Origin: Pseudoflavonifractor sp902362925
GTDB taxonomy: Bacteria; Bacillota; Clostridia; Oscillospirales; Oscillospiraceae
DNA length: 64,000 bases
Assembly: GCA_902362925.1 (NCBI GenBank)
Contig: CABIYL010000007.1
Strand: one strand, 5' to 3'
Below are positions 23,954 through 33,366 of the stretch, one piece after another. How positions within the stretch are numbered: position 1 is the first letter of the stretch; each line of letters begins with the position of its first letter. The notes beneath the pieces are model-generated. The model made no database searches, was not told the DNA's origin, and saw only the letters and a list, made by a program, of their open reading frames with translations. The position numbers and the translations under genes are program-made.

Positions 23954-25744
23954 TCAGGTATTCTGTCCGTTGTACGCCTTTTTCTCCCGGAATTTTTCCC
24001 GGGCGGCCATGAGGGGGTCCGTCTGGGACCCGCCCGACCGCTTGGCGTACTCGGTGGCGATGATCTCTATGTAATCCGCCAGTGCCTTCTGACTGTGGGC
24101 CAGGGATTCAGGCTGGTCCAGTACGTGTACCAGATGGCTCATCTCATCGGCGGTCAATTCTCCGGTCAGGGCGGGCAGCTGAGTGCTTCTCCCCTCCTGC
24201 CAGCGCGTGCGCAGCATGCCGTACACCCGACCCAGCAGGGGCGAGGAGAACTGCTCCGGCTCCAGGGCGCCTGCGCTCTGGAACAGTCCCGGCTCCAGCA
24301 GCATCAGCCGGAGCACACCCTCTTCCGCACGGGCGGAGCGGATGTTCTCGTACCGCAGCTCCCGCTCTCTGGGCTGGAGCTGGGCGGCTGGGGTCAGGTC
24401 CTTCCGGGTCTGCTTCTTTTTGGCCTGCCAGGCCCGGTTCTTCCGGTACCGCTCCACCTCCTGGGCGAAGGCTGCGGCCGAAATGCCCCCGGCAGCGGCG
24501 GCCTTGTTGCCGTAAATTTCCCGCTCGATGGGGCTCTGCAGGGACGCCACCGTCTCCACCGCCTCCCGTAGGAAGGCCATGCGCCCCTCCTCGTCGGCCA
24601 GGCTGTGCTTCTGGAGCAGGGACTCCAGCCGGTAGTCGTTCTGCCCTGCGCTGCCGTTGAGGCATTTCTCAAAGGCAGCCGCGCCGAAGCGCTTGATGAA
24701 GTCGTCCGGGTCCTGCTTGAGGGGCTTGCCCTCGCTGTCGTAGGCGTTGGGCAGCTGGAGCACCCGGACGTTCAAATCCGCGTTCTTCAGGATGCCCAGC
24801 ACCCGGTCGGTGGACTTTTTGCCCGCCGGGTCGTTGTCGTAGCAGAGCACCAGCTCCTTGGTGTACCGGGCCAGGATGCGGGCGTGCTCCTCGGTGAGGG
24901 CGGTGCCCATGGTGGCCACCACGTTGTCAAACCCGGCCTGATGGAGGGTGATGACGTCGATGTTGCCCTCCACCAGAATCAGATTGGGCCGCTTGGTATT
25001 CTTGGCGAAGTTGAGGGCGTAGACAAGCCGTCCCTTCTTGAATACCACGGTCTCCGGGGTGTTGAGGTACTTGGCCCCCTCCTCCCCCGGCAGGATACGG
25101 CTGGTGAACCCGGCCACGTCTCCCCGCACGTCAATGACGGGGAGCATGAGCCGGGCACGGAACTTGTCGTAAATGCCGCCGTTCTTGCCCGCCACCGCCA
25201 GGCCCGCGTCGATGAGCTCCATCTTGCTGTACCCCTTGGCGGTGAGGGCCTTGGTGAGGGCGTCCCACTGGTCGGGGGCGGCGCCCAGACCGAAGCGGGT
25301 GGCTGTCCGGGGTAAAATCTGCCGCTGGGCGATGTAATCCCGCACCCGCGCTCCTCCGGGACCCTTCAGATAGTCGTGGTAGAACCGGGCGGCGTCCTTG
25401 TTGGCCTCCAGGGCCCTGGCACGCTTTTTCCGCCCGGCGTCGTCGCTGCCCGTGTCGGGCACCTCCAGCCCCGCCCGCTTGGCCAGGAACCGCACCGCGT
25501 CGGGAAAGGACAGGTTCTCAATCTCCATGATAAAGGAGATGACCCCGCCGCCCTTGCCGCAGCCAAAGCAGTGGTAAATCTGCTTGTCCTGATTGACGGA
25601 AAAGGAGGGTGTTTTCTCGTTGTGGAAGGGGCACAGGCCCCACAGGTTGCTGCCCTTTTTGGTCAGGGTCACGTAGGAGGACACCACGTCGGAGATTTCG
25701 CTCCGGGCCACCAGCTCGTCAATAAATTGTTCCGGAATCGGCAC
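23954..25744 (-). CDS. dnaG: DNA primase
   Basis: A 596-residue primase that makes RNA primers at the replication fork. The N-terminal zinc finger (CPFHNEKTPSF, then CFGCGKGG) is followed by the catalytic core and Toprim domain (LVEGNIDVITLH, CYDNDPAGKKS). The C-terminal part should contact the DnaB helicase. The start is a GTG seven bases after GGAGG. It lies between dgt and rpoD on the same strand. Confidence 0.98.
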   Translation of the reverse strand: MPIPEQFIDELVARSEISDVVSSYVTLTKKGSNLWGLCPFHNEKTPSFSVNQDKQIYHCFGCGKGGGVISFIMEIENLSFPDAVRFLAKRAGLEVPDTGSDDAGRKKRARALEANKDAARFYHDYLKGPGGARVRDYIAQRQILPRTATRFGLGAAPDQWDALTKALTAKGYSKMELIDAGLAVAGKNGGIYDKFRARLMLPVIDVRGDVAGFTSRILPGEEGAKYLNTPETVVFKKGRLVYALNFAKNTKRPNLILVEGNIDVITLHQAGFDNVVATMGTALTEEHARILARYTKELVLCYDNDPAGKKSTDRVLGILKNADLNVRVLQLPNAYDSEGKPLKQDPDDFIKRFGAAAFEKCLNGSAGQNDYRLESLLQKHSLADEEGRMAFLREAVETVASLQSPIEREIYGNKAAAAGGISAAAFAQEVERYRKNRAWQAKKKQTRKDLTPAAQLQPRERELRYENIRSARAEEGVLRLMLLEPGLFQSAGALEPEQFSSPLLGRVYGMLRTRWQEGRSTQLPALTGELTADEMSHLVHVLDQPESLAHSQKALADYIEIIATEYAKRSGGSQTDPLMAAREKFREKKAYNGQNT

Positions 25745-25802
25745 GGTAGCCCTCCTTTCCCCTATGATTGCCAGAGTTTTCTGCTGTCATACGGAATCTG
25801 CC

Positions 25803-26807
25803 CTATTTCACGCTCCAGGACGCCGGGATGAACAGTTCCCCGTACTTCTCCACCGCGTACTTGTCGGTCATACCCGATATGTAGTCGCAGACGGCCCGCT
25901 CCACACCCTCCTTCACCCGGATGTCCTGGTACTCCGCCGGCAGCTCATCCGGCTGTCGGACATAGTACTCAAACATCCGCCGGAGCATGTCCTGAGCCTT
26001 GGTCTCCTCTCCCTTGGCACGGGGGTTGGTGTACACAAAGTCGAACATGAAGGCCCGCAGCTCCGCCATGGCCTCGCCGCAGGCGGGAGACTGGACAATC
26101 TCATTCTTCCCCATGCTCTGGGCAATCACGTCGGTGGTCAGGGTGTTGATGCGCTCGGAGTGGGTGAAGCCCAACACCTGGGAGATGTGGATGGGGATAT
26201 CGGTGGGGAAGATGATCTGTCCCCGCATGGCGTCGTCAATGTCGTGGTTGATATAGGCGATCTTGTCGGCCAGGCGGATGATCCGGCCCTCCAGGGTCTC
26301 GGCCCGGTCGGGACCGGTGTGGCACAGGATGGCCCTGCGCACCTCCCAGGTCAGGTTGAGCCCCTCGCCGTCCTTCTCCAGCACGTCCACCACCCGGAGG
26401 GACTGGACGTTGTGCTGGAAGCCGCCGGGCATCAGCTCGTTGAGGGCCCGCTCCCCGGCGTGGCCGAAGGGGGTGTGGCCCAGGTCGTGGCCGAAGGCGG
26501 CCGCCTCAGTCAAATCCTCGTTGAGCCGCAGGCCTCGGGCGATGGTCCGGGCAATGCGGGAGACCTCGATGGTGTGGGTCATGCGGGTGCGGTAGTGGTC
26601 CCCCTCGGGCTGGAGGAAAACCTGCGTCTTGTGCATCAGGCGCCGGAAGGCCTTGGAGTGGACAATCCGGTCCATATCCCGCTGGAAGCAGGTGCGGATG
26701 GGGCACTCCTCAATGGGCCGCGCCCGTCCTCTGGACTCTGCCGCCAGACAGGCGTGGGGCGAGAGGAACTGACGCTCCATGGCCTCGGTCTGCTCTCTTA
26801 CCGTCAT
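25803..26807 (-). CDS. dgt: Deoxyguanosinetriphosphate triphosphohydrolase-like HD protein
   Basis: A 334-residue HD-domain enzyme that would remove triphosphate from dGTP or other dNTPs. The metal ligands are in RMTHTIEV and FGHDLGHTPFGH, with the later Asp in LADKIAYINHDIDD. The ATG at 26807 follows GGAGG by eight bases; the longer open frame upstream contains that site and is not used. This short dgt type commonly precedes dnaG-rpoD in Clostridia, as here (58 bp). Confidence 0.93.
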   Translation of the reverse strand: MTVREQTEAMERQFLSPHACLAAESRGRARPIEECPIRTCFQRDMDRIVHSKAFRRLMHKTQVFLQPEGDHYRTRMTHTIEVSRIARTIARGLRLNEDLTEAAAFGHDLGHTPFGHAGERALNELMPGGFQHNVQSLRVVDVLEKDGEGLNLTWEVRRAILCHTGPDRAETLEGRIIRLADKIAYINHDIDDAMRGQIIFPTDIPIHISQVLGFTHSERINTLTTDVIAQSMGKNEIVQSPACGEAMAELRAFMFDFVYTNPRAKGEETKAQDMLRRMFEYYVRQPDELPAEYQDIRVKEGVERAVCDYISGMTDKYAVEKYGELFIPASWSVK

Positions 26808-26982
26808 AGCCGCCGCCTCCTTCATCCGCCGATGAATTCTGCCTGTATACTGTATACGCCGTTCTTTTGAAAAACCCTTCAAAAAAACAAAAAATTTTTC
26901 TTCCTCCCAAGGCGCTTTCTGCCGGACAGAATCCGGGGCCTGTCCTGCCGGAAACCGGCGGGGCAAGCCCCAGTATGTCCTG

Positions 26983-27615
26983 TTATCGTGCCACAGGCAC
27001 GGCCTTGAAGGCCTCGCCCAGAATCTGCACCGCCGTGCCGCCGGCGGTCAGCTCGGTCATGCGGGCGGAGAATGCCTCCACCTGACCCTCGGGCAGCAGG
27101 GCGTGGACGGTCACGTCGGCGGCGTACTCGGTCTCCCCCAGCACGCCCCCGTGGGCCTCCACCTCCAGCCGCACCCGGTCAAAGAAGGAGTAGGGGCAGG
27201 GTACCGCCGTCTCCACCCAGCGGCGCACCACCGAGATGCCGGCCGCGTCCAGGGCGTCCTTGGCGCTCTGGGTGTAGGCCCGCACCAGGCCGCCCGCTCC
27301 CAGCAGCACGCCGCCGAAGTACCGGGTCACCACGCACACCACGTTGGTGACCTCCTCCCGCTGGAACACGTTGAGCATGGGCTGTCCCGCCGTGCCCTGG
27401 GGCTCCCCGTCGTCGGAGTACCGCTCCACGCCCCCGTCCCGCAGACGGTAGCACCAGCAGTTGTGCCGGGCATCGTAGTGCTTCTTCTTCACCTGCTCCA
27501 CAAAGGCCCGTGCCTCTTCCTCGGTCTCCACCGGCTTTACCTGGCCGATAAACCGGGACCGCTTCTCCACCAGCTCCGCCTCGGCGGATGCGGTGGGGAT
27601 ATAATATTCCGTCAT
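26983..27615 (-). CDS. YigZ/IMPACT family protein
   Basis: A 210-residue protein of the UPF0029/IMPACT family with the N-terminal domain signature KKKHYDARHNCWCYRL and DDGEPQGTAGQPML, then a small ferredoxin-like C-terminal domain. The family is linked to translation regulation, but the bacterial function is not settled. Its start overlaps the acetyltransferase stop (ATGA), and it is the last gene of the hflX-side cluster before a 175-bp interval upstream of dgt. Confidence 0.92.
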   Translation of the reverse strand: MTEYYIPTASAEAELVEKRSRFIGQVKPVETEEEARAFVEQVKKKHYDARHNCWCYRLRDGGVERYSDDGEPQGTAGQPMLNVFQREEVTNVVCVVTRYFGGVLLGAGGLVRAYTQSAKDALDAAGISVVRRWVETAVPCPYSFFDRVRLEVEAHGGVLGETEYAADVTVHALLPEGQVEAFSARMTELTAGGTAVQILGEAFKAVPVAR

Positions 27616-28166
27616 GGCCGTCCCTCACTTTTTCGCTTCTCCCAGTCTCTGCGGGTCATGGCGTAGCACATCACCAGGCGGGGTTCATAGTCAAAGGCCT
27701 CCAGCCGCTGCATCCGGACAAAGCGGAAGGTAAAGCCGCACTTCCGGATGACCCGCCTGGACTTGTTGTTGCCATCATAGTGGTCGCACCAGATGGTGTG
27801 GAGCCCCAGGTCCTCAAACCCATGGCGCAGCAGCTCCGCCACCGCCTCGGGGATGAGTCCCCGCCCCCAGTAGGCCGGGTCCAGGGAGTAGCCAATCTCG
27901 TCGTCCGGGCCGCCGGCCTCCTTCCGGTGCCGGCCGGTGAAGCCCGCCGAGCCAATGACCCGCCCGTCCTGCCGGTGCACCACCGCATAGGTCTCCGGCT
28001 CGGAAAATACGGTGCGGATGATCTCCCGGCTCTCCTCCAGGCTCTCATGGGGCTTCCAGCCCGCGGGAGGCCCCACTCTCGGGTCCCGGGCGTAGGAAAA
28101 GAGCATCTCCGCGTCCCCTTCTTCAAAGGGCCGCAGAATCAGCCGCTTCGTCTCAAGCTGGCTCAT
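27612..28166 (-). CDS. GNAT acetyltransferase, RimJ/RimL type
   Basis: A 184-residue N-acetyltransferase. The start TKRLILRPFEEGDAE, the core IGYSLDPAYWGRGLIPEAV (acetyl-CoA loop) and NNKSRRVIRKCGF are typical of the RimJ/RimL group acting on protein N-termini, antibiotics or small amines. The target is unknown. It overlaps both neighbours by ATGA. Confidence 0.9.
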   Translation of the reverse strand: MSQLETKRLILRPFEEGDAEMLFSYARDPRVGPPAGWKPHESLEESREIIRTVFSEPETYAVVHRQDGRVIGSAGFTGRHRKEAGGPDDEIGYSLDPAYWGRGLIPEAVAELLRHGFEDLGLHTIWCDHYDGNNKSRRVIRKCGFTFRFVRMQRLEAFDYEPRLVMCYAMTRRDWEKRKSEGRP

Positions 28167-28933
28167 GGTTCCTCCTCTTCCGGCGCCAGAAGGACGGAGA
28201 GCATCCGCTCCGGCGCGCTGAGAAATTCTCTGGTAATCCGGTAGTGCTCCGTGTCCCGGTAGTTCACCCGTTCCACCCCGTCCGGACCGTCAAACCGCAG
28301 GATATCCGCCTGGGGATAGGCCATCAGAATGGGGGAATGGGTGGCGATGAGCAGCTGGCCGCCCCGGGACACCAGGTCGTGCATCAGCGTCAGAAAGGAG
28401 AGCTGCCGCATGGGAGACAGGGCGGACTCCGGCTCGTCCAGCAGGTAGAGCCCCCTGCCCCAGAAGCGGTTCTTGGCCAGGGCCAGCAGGCTCTCTCCGT
28501 GGGACTGGCCGTGGAGGGATTTCCCGCCCACATACTGGAGATAAGAAGGCGTCAGGGGGTCGTCCTCCATCTCGTCCACATAGCTGGCCATGTTGTACAG
28601 GCTCTCCGCCCGGAGAAAATACCCGTCCTCGGGGATTTCCGGGCTGCGGACCAGCCGCAAAGCCCTGTACAGGCCGGAATGGGTGTCCCGGCTGGCAAAG
28701 CGGAAGTTGCGGGAGCCGCCCTCCGGGTTGAAGCCCCAGGCCACGGCGATGGCCTCCAGCAAGGTGGACTTGCCGCTGCCGTTCTCCCCCACAAAAAAGG
28801 TGACGGGGCGGCGGAACTCCAGCCGCTTCAGCCGGGCGATGGCCGGGATACGGAAGGCATAGTCCTCCTCTTCCCCCTCCACAGGGCGCTTCTCCACACC
28901 CCGCAGGTACAGCACGCCCTTTCCCGCTTCCAT
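28163..28933 (-). CDS. AAA/ABC-type ATPase, SMC-like predicted ATPase
   Basis: A 256-residue soluble ATPase with Walker A GENGSGKST (about residue 48), a signature-like GESLLAL and Walker B LYLLDEPESALS, ending with a switch His in IATHSPIL. No membrane partner is encoded nearby. Proteins like this are common single-domain ATPases in Clostridia with unknown roles. It is translationally coupled (ATGA) to the GNAT gene downstream and lies 4 bp after hflX. Confidence 0.88.
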   Translation of the reverse strand: MEAGKGVLYLRGVEKRPVEGEEEDYAFRIPAIARLKRLEFRRPVTFFVGENGSGKSTLLEAIAVAWGFNPEGGSRNFRFASRDTHSGLYRALRLVRSPEIPEDGYFLRAESLYNMASYVDEMEDDPLTPSYLQYVGGKSLHGQSHGESLLALAKNRFWGRGLYLLDEPESALSPMRQLSFLTLMHDLVSRGGQLLIATHSPILMAYPQADILRFDGPDGVERVNYRDTEHYRITREFLSAPERMLSVLLAPEEEEP

Positions 28934-28937
28934 GCGC

Positions 28938-30230
<1,293 letters not shown>

Positions 30231-30270
30231 AGAACCTCCGCCGCCGGAACCTCAGTCCGGCGTTTTTCTC

Positions 30271-30777
30271 TTATTCCCGCACCAGGCACTCCACAATCTC
30301 ACCCACATAGGTGACGTGGAAATCCCCGCCGGGGTAGTTCTTCTCAATCAGGCTCTTGTCCAGGAAGCAGCTCTCGTCCATGGCCTGGCGGAACAGCTTC
30401 CGGCACACCAGCACCAGCTCGGCCTGCTCAAAATAGGGGGCGTTGCCCTCGCCGGCGGCTACGGTGAAGCCGCACTCGGCCACCTTGTCCACCTCACGGC
30501 CGCTCTTGCTGCCGCACAGAGCCAGAGCCTTGCGCTGTTCCTCGCCGAAGAAGGCCAGGGTGAAGTACTCCTCCCGGTCCACAAACTCCTTGGTGTACCG
30601 CTGGGGCCGGATGTAACAGGTGGCCACGCACTTGTTCCAGAGAATCCCCAGGCCGCCCCAGCTGGCGGTCATGGTGTTGCAGCGCTCGGGCGTACCGGCG
30701 GTGATGAGCATCCACTGGTCGCCCACCATGGAAAACACATTCTTGTCCAGGGTCTTCGGGTCAATCTTCTTAAACAT
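30271..30777 (-). CDS. Flavin reductase-like (DIM6/NTAB) protein
   Basis: A 168-residue split-barrel flavoprotein. NTMTASWGGLGILW is the FMN-binding motif typical of the flavin reductase-like family, and the C-terminal strand (GGDFHVTYVGEIVECLV) fits. Members bind FMN and transfer electrons to small molecules or partner enzymes; the partner is unknown. AGGAGG precedes the ATG. It lies between rpmE and hflX on the same strand. Confidence 0.88.
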   Translation of the reverse strand: MFKKIDPKTLDKNVFSMVGDQWMLITAGTPERCNTMTASWGGLGILWNKCVATCYIRPQRYTKEFVDREEYFTLAFFGEEQRKALALCGSKSGREVDKVAECGFTVAAGEGNAPYFEQAELVLVCRKLFRQAMDESCFLDKSLIEKNYPGGDFHVTYVGEIVECLVRE

Positions 30778-30857
30778 GCGGTTCCCTCCTGTTATTTATC
30801 ATGCGCTTTTATTCTATGCGGGAACACGCCCGCTGTCTACGGATATCCGCGCAGAAT

Positions 30858-30890
30858 ACAAAAAAGCCCGTACCGGTACCGGTACGGGCT
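30858..30890 (-). terminator. Terminator of rpmE
   Basis: A 26-bp perfect palindrome (30865-30890) followed leftward by TTTTTTG, 17 bp past the rpmE stop. Confidence 0.88.
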
Positions 30891-30907
30891 CTTTGACCAA
30901 ATCCAGC

Positions 30908-31111
30908 TTACTTGTCCAGGCCGAACTTCTTGTTGAAGCGGCTGACACGTCCGCCAGTATCCACCATCTTCTGCTTGCCGGTGAAAAAGGGGTGGCACTT
31001 GGAGCAGACTTCGACGCGGATGTCCTGCTTCGTGGAGCCGGTCTCAATCACGTTGCCGCAGGCGCACTTAATGGTAGTCTGCTGATAGTTGGGATGGATG
31101 CCTTCCTTCAT
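30908..31111 (-). CDS. rpmE: Ribosomal protein L31 (zinc-binding form)
   Basis: A 67-residue large-subunit ribosomal protein. The four zinc ligands are Cys16, Cys18, Cys36 and Cys39 (CAC and CSKC), so this is the zinc form rather than the Cys-less paralog. It ends with the conserved FNKKFG. It is a single-gene unit with its own promoter and terminator. Confidence 0.97.
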   Translation of the reverse strand: MKEGIHPNYQQTTIKCACGNVIETGSTKQDIRVEVCSKCHPFFTGKQKMVDTGGRVSRFNKKFGLDK

Positions 31112-31177
31112 GCTGGTTCACCTCTTTCTCTTCGGAGGATAGGCGCAAGGACACACGTCCTCACAACGCATTTGATA

Positions 31178-31205
31178 TCATAGCACTCTTTTCCCGAAAA
31201 TGCAA
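31178..31205 (-). promoter_or_regulatory. Promoter of rpmE
   Basis: On the minus strand TTGCAT (31200-31205), 16 bp, TATGAT (31178-31183), about 65 bp upstream of the start. Confidence 0.6.
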
Positions 31206-31220
31206 TAGTTTTTTTCTTTT

Positions 31221-31249
31221 TTGCATTTATTTTTCTGGAGCATTATAAT
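31221..31249 (+). promoter_or_regulatory. Promoter of the histidine kinase gene
   Basis: TTGCAT (31221-31226), 17 bp, TATAAT (31244-31249), 50 bp before the kinase start codon and back-to-back with the rpmE promoter. Confidence 0.7.
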
Positions 31250-31299
31250 GGTGCCTATCGGACGGCGAAAATTGTATGTTTTGATGGAGGTTCAGCGGT

Positions 31300-33276
31300 A
31301 TGGCCCCTTATCTCCCCCACCTGGACAGACGCAGATGGACCGGCTTTCTGCCCGTTGTCCTGGGCATGGTTCTGCTGTGCGGCGTTATTTTTTTCTTTGC
31401 CCGGCTCAACTACACCTCTCCGGTGCTGGAGGCACAGGACGGCGTCATTGACGCCAGGGGCTGCGCCCTGGACGGCGGACCATACATGCTCACCGGGGAA
31501 TGGCTCCGCTTTCGGGGCCTGCTCACCCCTGAGACCCTGTCGGAACATGAGGGCAGCTTTGTGGAGGACATCCGCTATATCCGGAAAATGCGGGGCTATA
31601 CCTATGAGTTCACCCTTCTCTCCGACCAGCCGGAGACCACATATTTTCTCCTCCCCCGCCCCCACAACAGCCTGCTCTGGATCAACGGCAACGCCGTCCC
31701 CATTGGGGAGGACTCCACCTCTTTTTCCATGGACGCCCTTCTGCTCTCCGACTACGCCCAGCCGGATGACCCCCAGCGCTTTGAGTTCGTGCTCCAGGTG
31801 TCCAGCTCCTCCATCTACGACGTGTATCAGGGCGTCCTGATTGGACACAGGGACCTGCTCTCCTCCATCCAGAACCGCTGGCTCATGCTGGACCTGATTG
31901 CAGTGGGTCTGTACCTCATGCTCTGCGCGCTGATGCTGGTGCTCTTCCTGCAAAAGCGCAGCGAGCTCTATCTCCCCCTCCTCACCGTCTCCGCCCTGAC
32001 CGAGCTGGCCCACTTCCTGCTCATCGCCCGGCAGCCCATGATGGCCTTTTTCCATGTCGGCTCCACGATTCTCTACCGTCAGTTCAACTTTCTGAATTAC
32101 TTCATCTGCAAGCTTCTGGTCTGTGAGCCCGGCGATGTCCCCAAGTGGATGGACTACGTCGTCTATGTTGACATGGCCTGCACCCTTCTGGGCTGTCTGC
32201 TCTTCCGGGAAAATGCCGCGCTGATTCTCCGTGTGTCCTATATCACCTATCTGGTCATGCAGGGCTGCGTGCTGGCCCTCAGCGCCAGGCGGCACCGGAG
32301 CGGCACCACCATCCTCATTATCGGGTGGGCCATTGCGGCCGGAAACGAGCTGTTCTACACCATGCTGAACGCGGGTATCTTCCCCCAGGGCGTGGTGGAC
32401 GTCCAGATTATGCCTGCCCAGTACGCCCGTCTGGCCCCCATTCTGGCCCTTGCAGTGGTGACCTGCCAGAAGTTCTCCAGAAAATTCTCCCAGTCCGACA
32501 TCCTCACCGCCCAGCTGGAGCAGCGGGTGGCCGAGCGCACCCAGGTGCTGGCCGACACAAACCGGCAGCTGCTGGACACCCAGCAGAAGCGCCAGCGCTT
32601 CATGACCGATATCGTCCACAACCTCCGCAGTCCCCTGTTTGTCATTGAGGGCTATCTGGACTTCCTGTCGGACGAGCGGGGCAATCTGACGCCCTCCGGT
32701 GAGAAGTACCTGACCCTGGCCACGGAAAAGCTGGGCTACCTGGAGCGGATGGTGGATGACCTCTTCTTCATCTCCCGGCTGGAGGACGGCCAGATCAAGT
32801 TCCACTTCACCCAGTTCCAGCTGGAGGAGCTGCTCCGGGACGCCGTTCAGGACGCCGCCGTCAAGGCCGAGGAAAAGCACATCACGCCCGTGCTCCGCTG
32901 TCCGCCCATCCTGATGGTGGGGGACCAGTTCCACCTGCGGCAGGCCCTGGACAACCTGCTGGACAACTCCATCCGGCACAGCCCCGCCGGGTCCTCCATT
33001 CAGGTCTCCGCCGCTGTCCAGGGGGACACGGCGTGCATCGAGATACAGGACTGGGGCGACGGCATCTCCGCCGAGCAGCTCCCCCACATCTTTGAGCGGT
33101 ATTCCAGCAAGGGCTCCGGCGGCTCCACCGGCCTGGGCCTGTCCATCTGCCGGGAGATCGTCCAGCACCACGGCGGCAAAATCCTGGTCCGCAGCACCCT
33201 GGGCGAGGGCAGCACCTTTATCCTCCAGCTCCCCCTGGAGCCGGCGGACATTTCCAGAGAAATTGTTAATTCTTAG
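31300..33276 (+). CDS. Membrane sensor histidine kinase (7TM-type)
   Basis: A 658-residue sensor kinase. One N-terminal membrane segment, an extracellular domain (about 40-190) and a run of seven or so membrane segments (about 195-385) resemble the 7TMR-DISM layout. A coiled coil (LEQRVAERTQVL) leads to the H-box DIVHNLRSPL (His440), N-box DNLLDNSIRHS, G1 DWGDGIS and G2 STGLGLSICREIV. GGAGG lies nine bases before the ATG. It lies directly upstream of a surface flavoenzyme and its matching OmpR-type regulator, which suggests that it senses the enzyme's extracellular electron acceptor; this is inference. Confidence 0.93.
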   Translation: MAPYLPHLDRRRWTGFLPVVLGMVLLCGVIFFFARLNYTSPVLEAQDGVIDARGCALDGGPYMLTGEWLRFRGLLTPETLSEHEGSFVEDIRYIRKMRGYTYEFTLLSDQPETTYFLLPRPHNSLLWINGNAVPIGEDSTSFSMDALLLSDYAQPDDPQRFEFVLQVSSSSIYDVYQGVLIGHRDLLSSIQNRWLMLDLIAVGLYLMLCALMLVLFLQKRSELYLPLLTVSALTELAHFLLIARQPMMAFFHVGSTILYRQFNFLNYFICKLLVCEPGDVPKWMDYVVYVDMACTLLGCLLFRENAALILRVSYITYLVMQGCVLALSARRHRSGTTILIIGWAIAAGNELFYTMLNAGIFPQGVVDVQIMPAQYARLAPILALAVVTCQKFSRKFSQSDILTAQLEQRVAERTQVLADTNRQLLDTQQKRQRFMTDIVHNLRSPLFVIEGYLDFLSDERGNLTPSGEKYLTLATEKLGYLERMVDDLFFISRLEDGQIKFHFTQFQLEELLRDAVQDAAVKAEEKHITPVLRCPPILMVGDQFHLRQALDNLLDNSIRHSPAGSSIQVSAAVQGDTACIEIQDWGDGISAEQLPHIFERYSSKGSGGSTGLGLSICREIVQHHGGKILVRSTLGEGSTFILQLPLEPADISREIVNS

Positions 33277-33280
33277 ACAT

Positions 33281-33325
33281 TTTCATCGCAATTTCAACAC
33301 TCTCTCCTTTTGGACCCTATATAAT
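33281..33325 (+). promoter_or_regulatory. Candidate response-regulator-dependent promoter of the flavoenzyme gene
   Basis: A clear -10 TATAAT (33320-33325) has no good -35. In its place is a direct repeat TTTCA (33281-33285 and 33292-33296) with 11-bp periodicity, as OmpR/PhoB-type regulators use when they activate from the -35 region. Confidence 0.5.
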
Positions 33326-33366
33326 AGAGATACCCCCGCACAAATCTGAAAAAGGAGAAAGAGAAC

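Noticed and set aside
31255..33171. 638-codon open frame antisense to the histidine kinase
   Set aside because: The sense strand carries all kinase boxes; the antisense product has no domain features.
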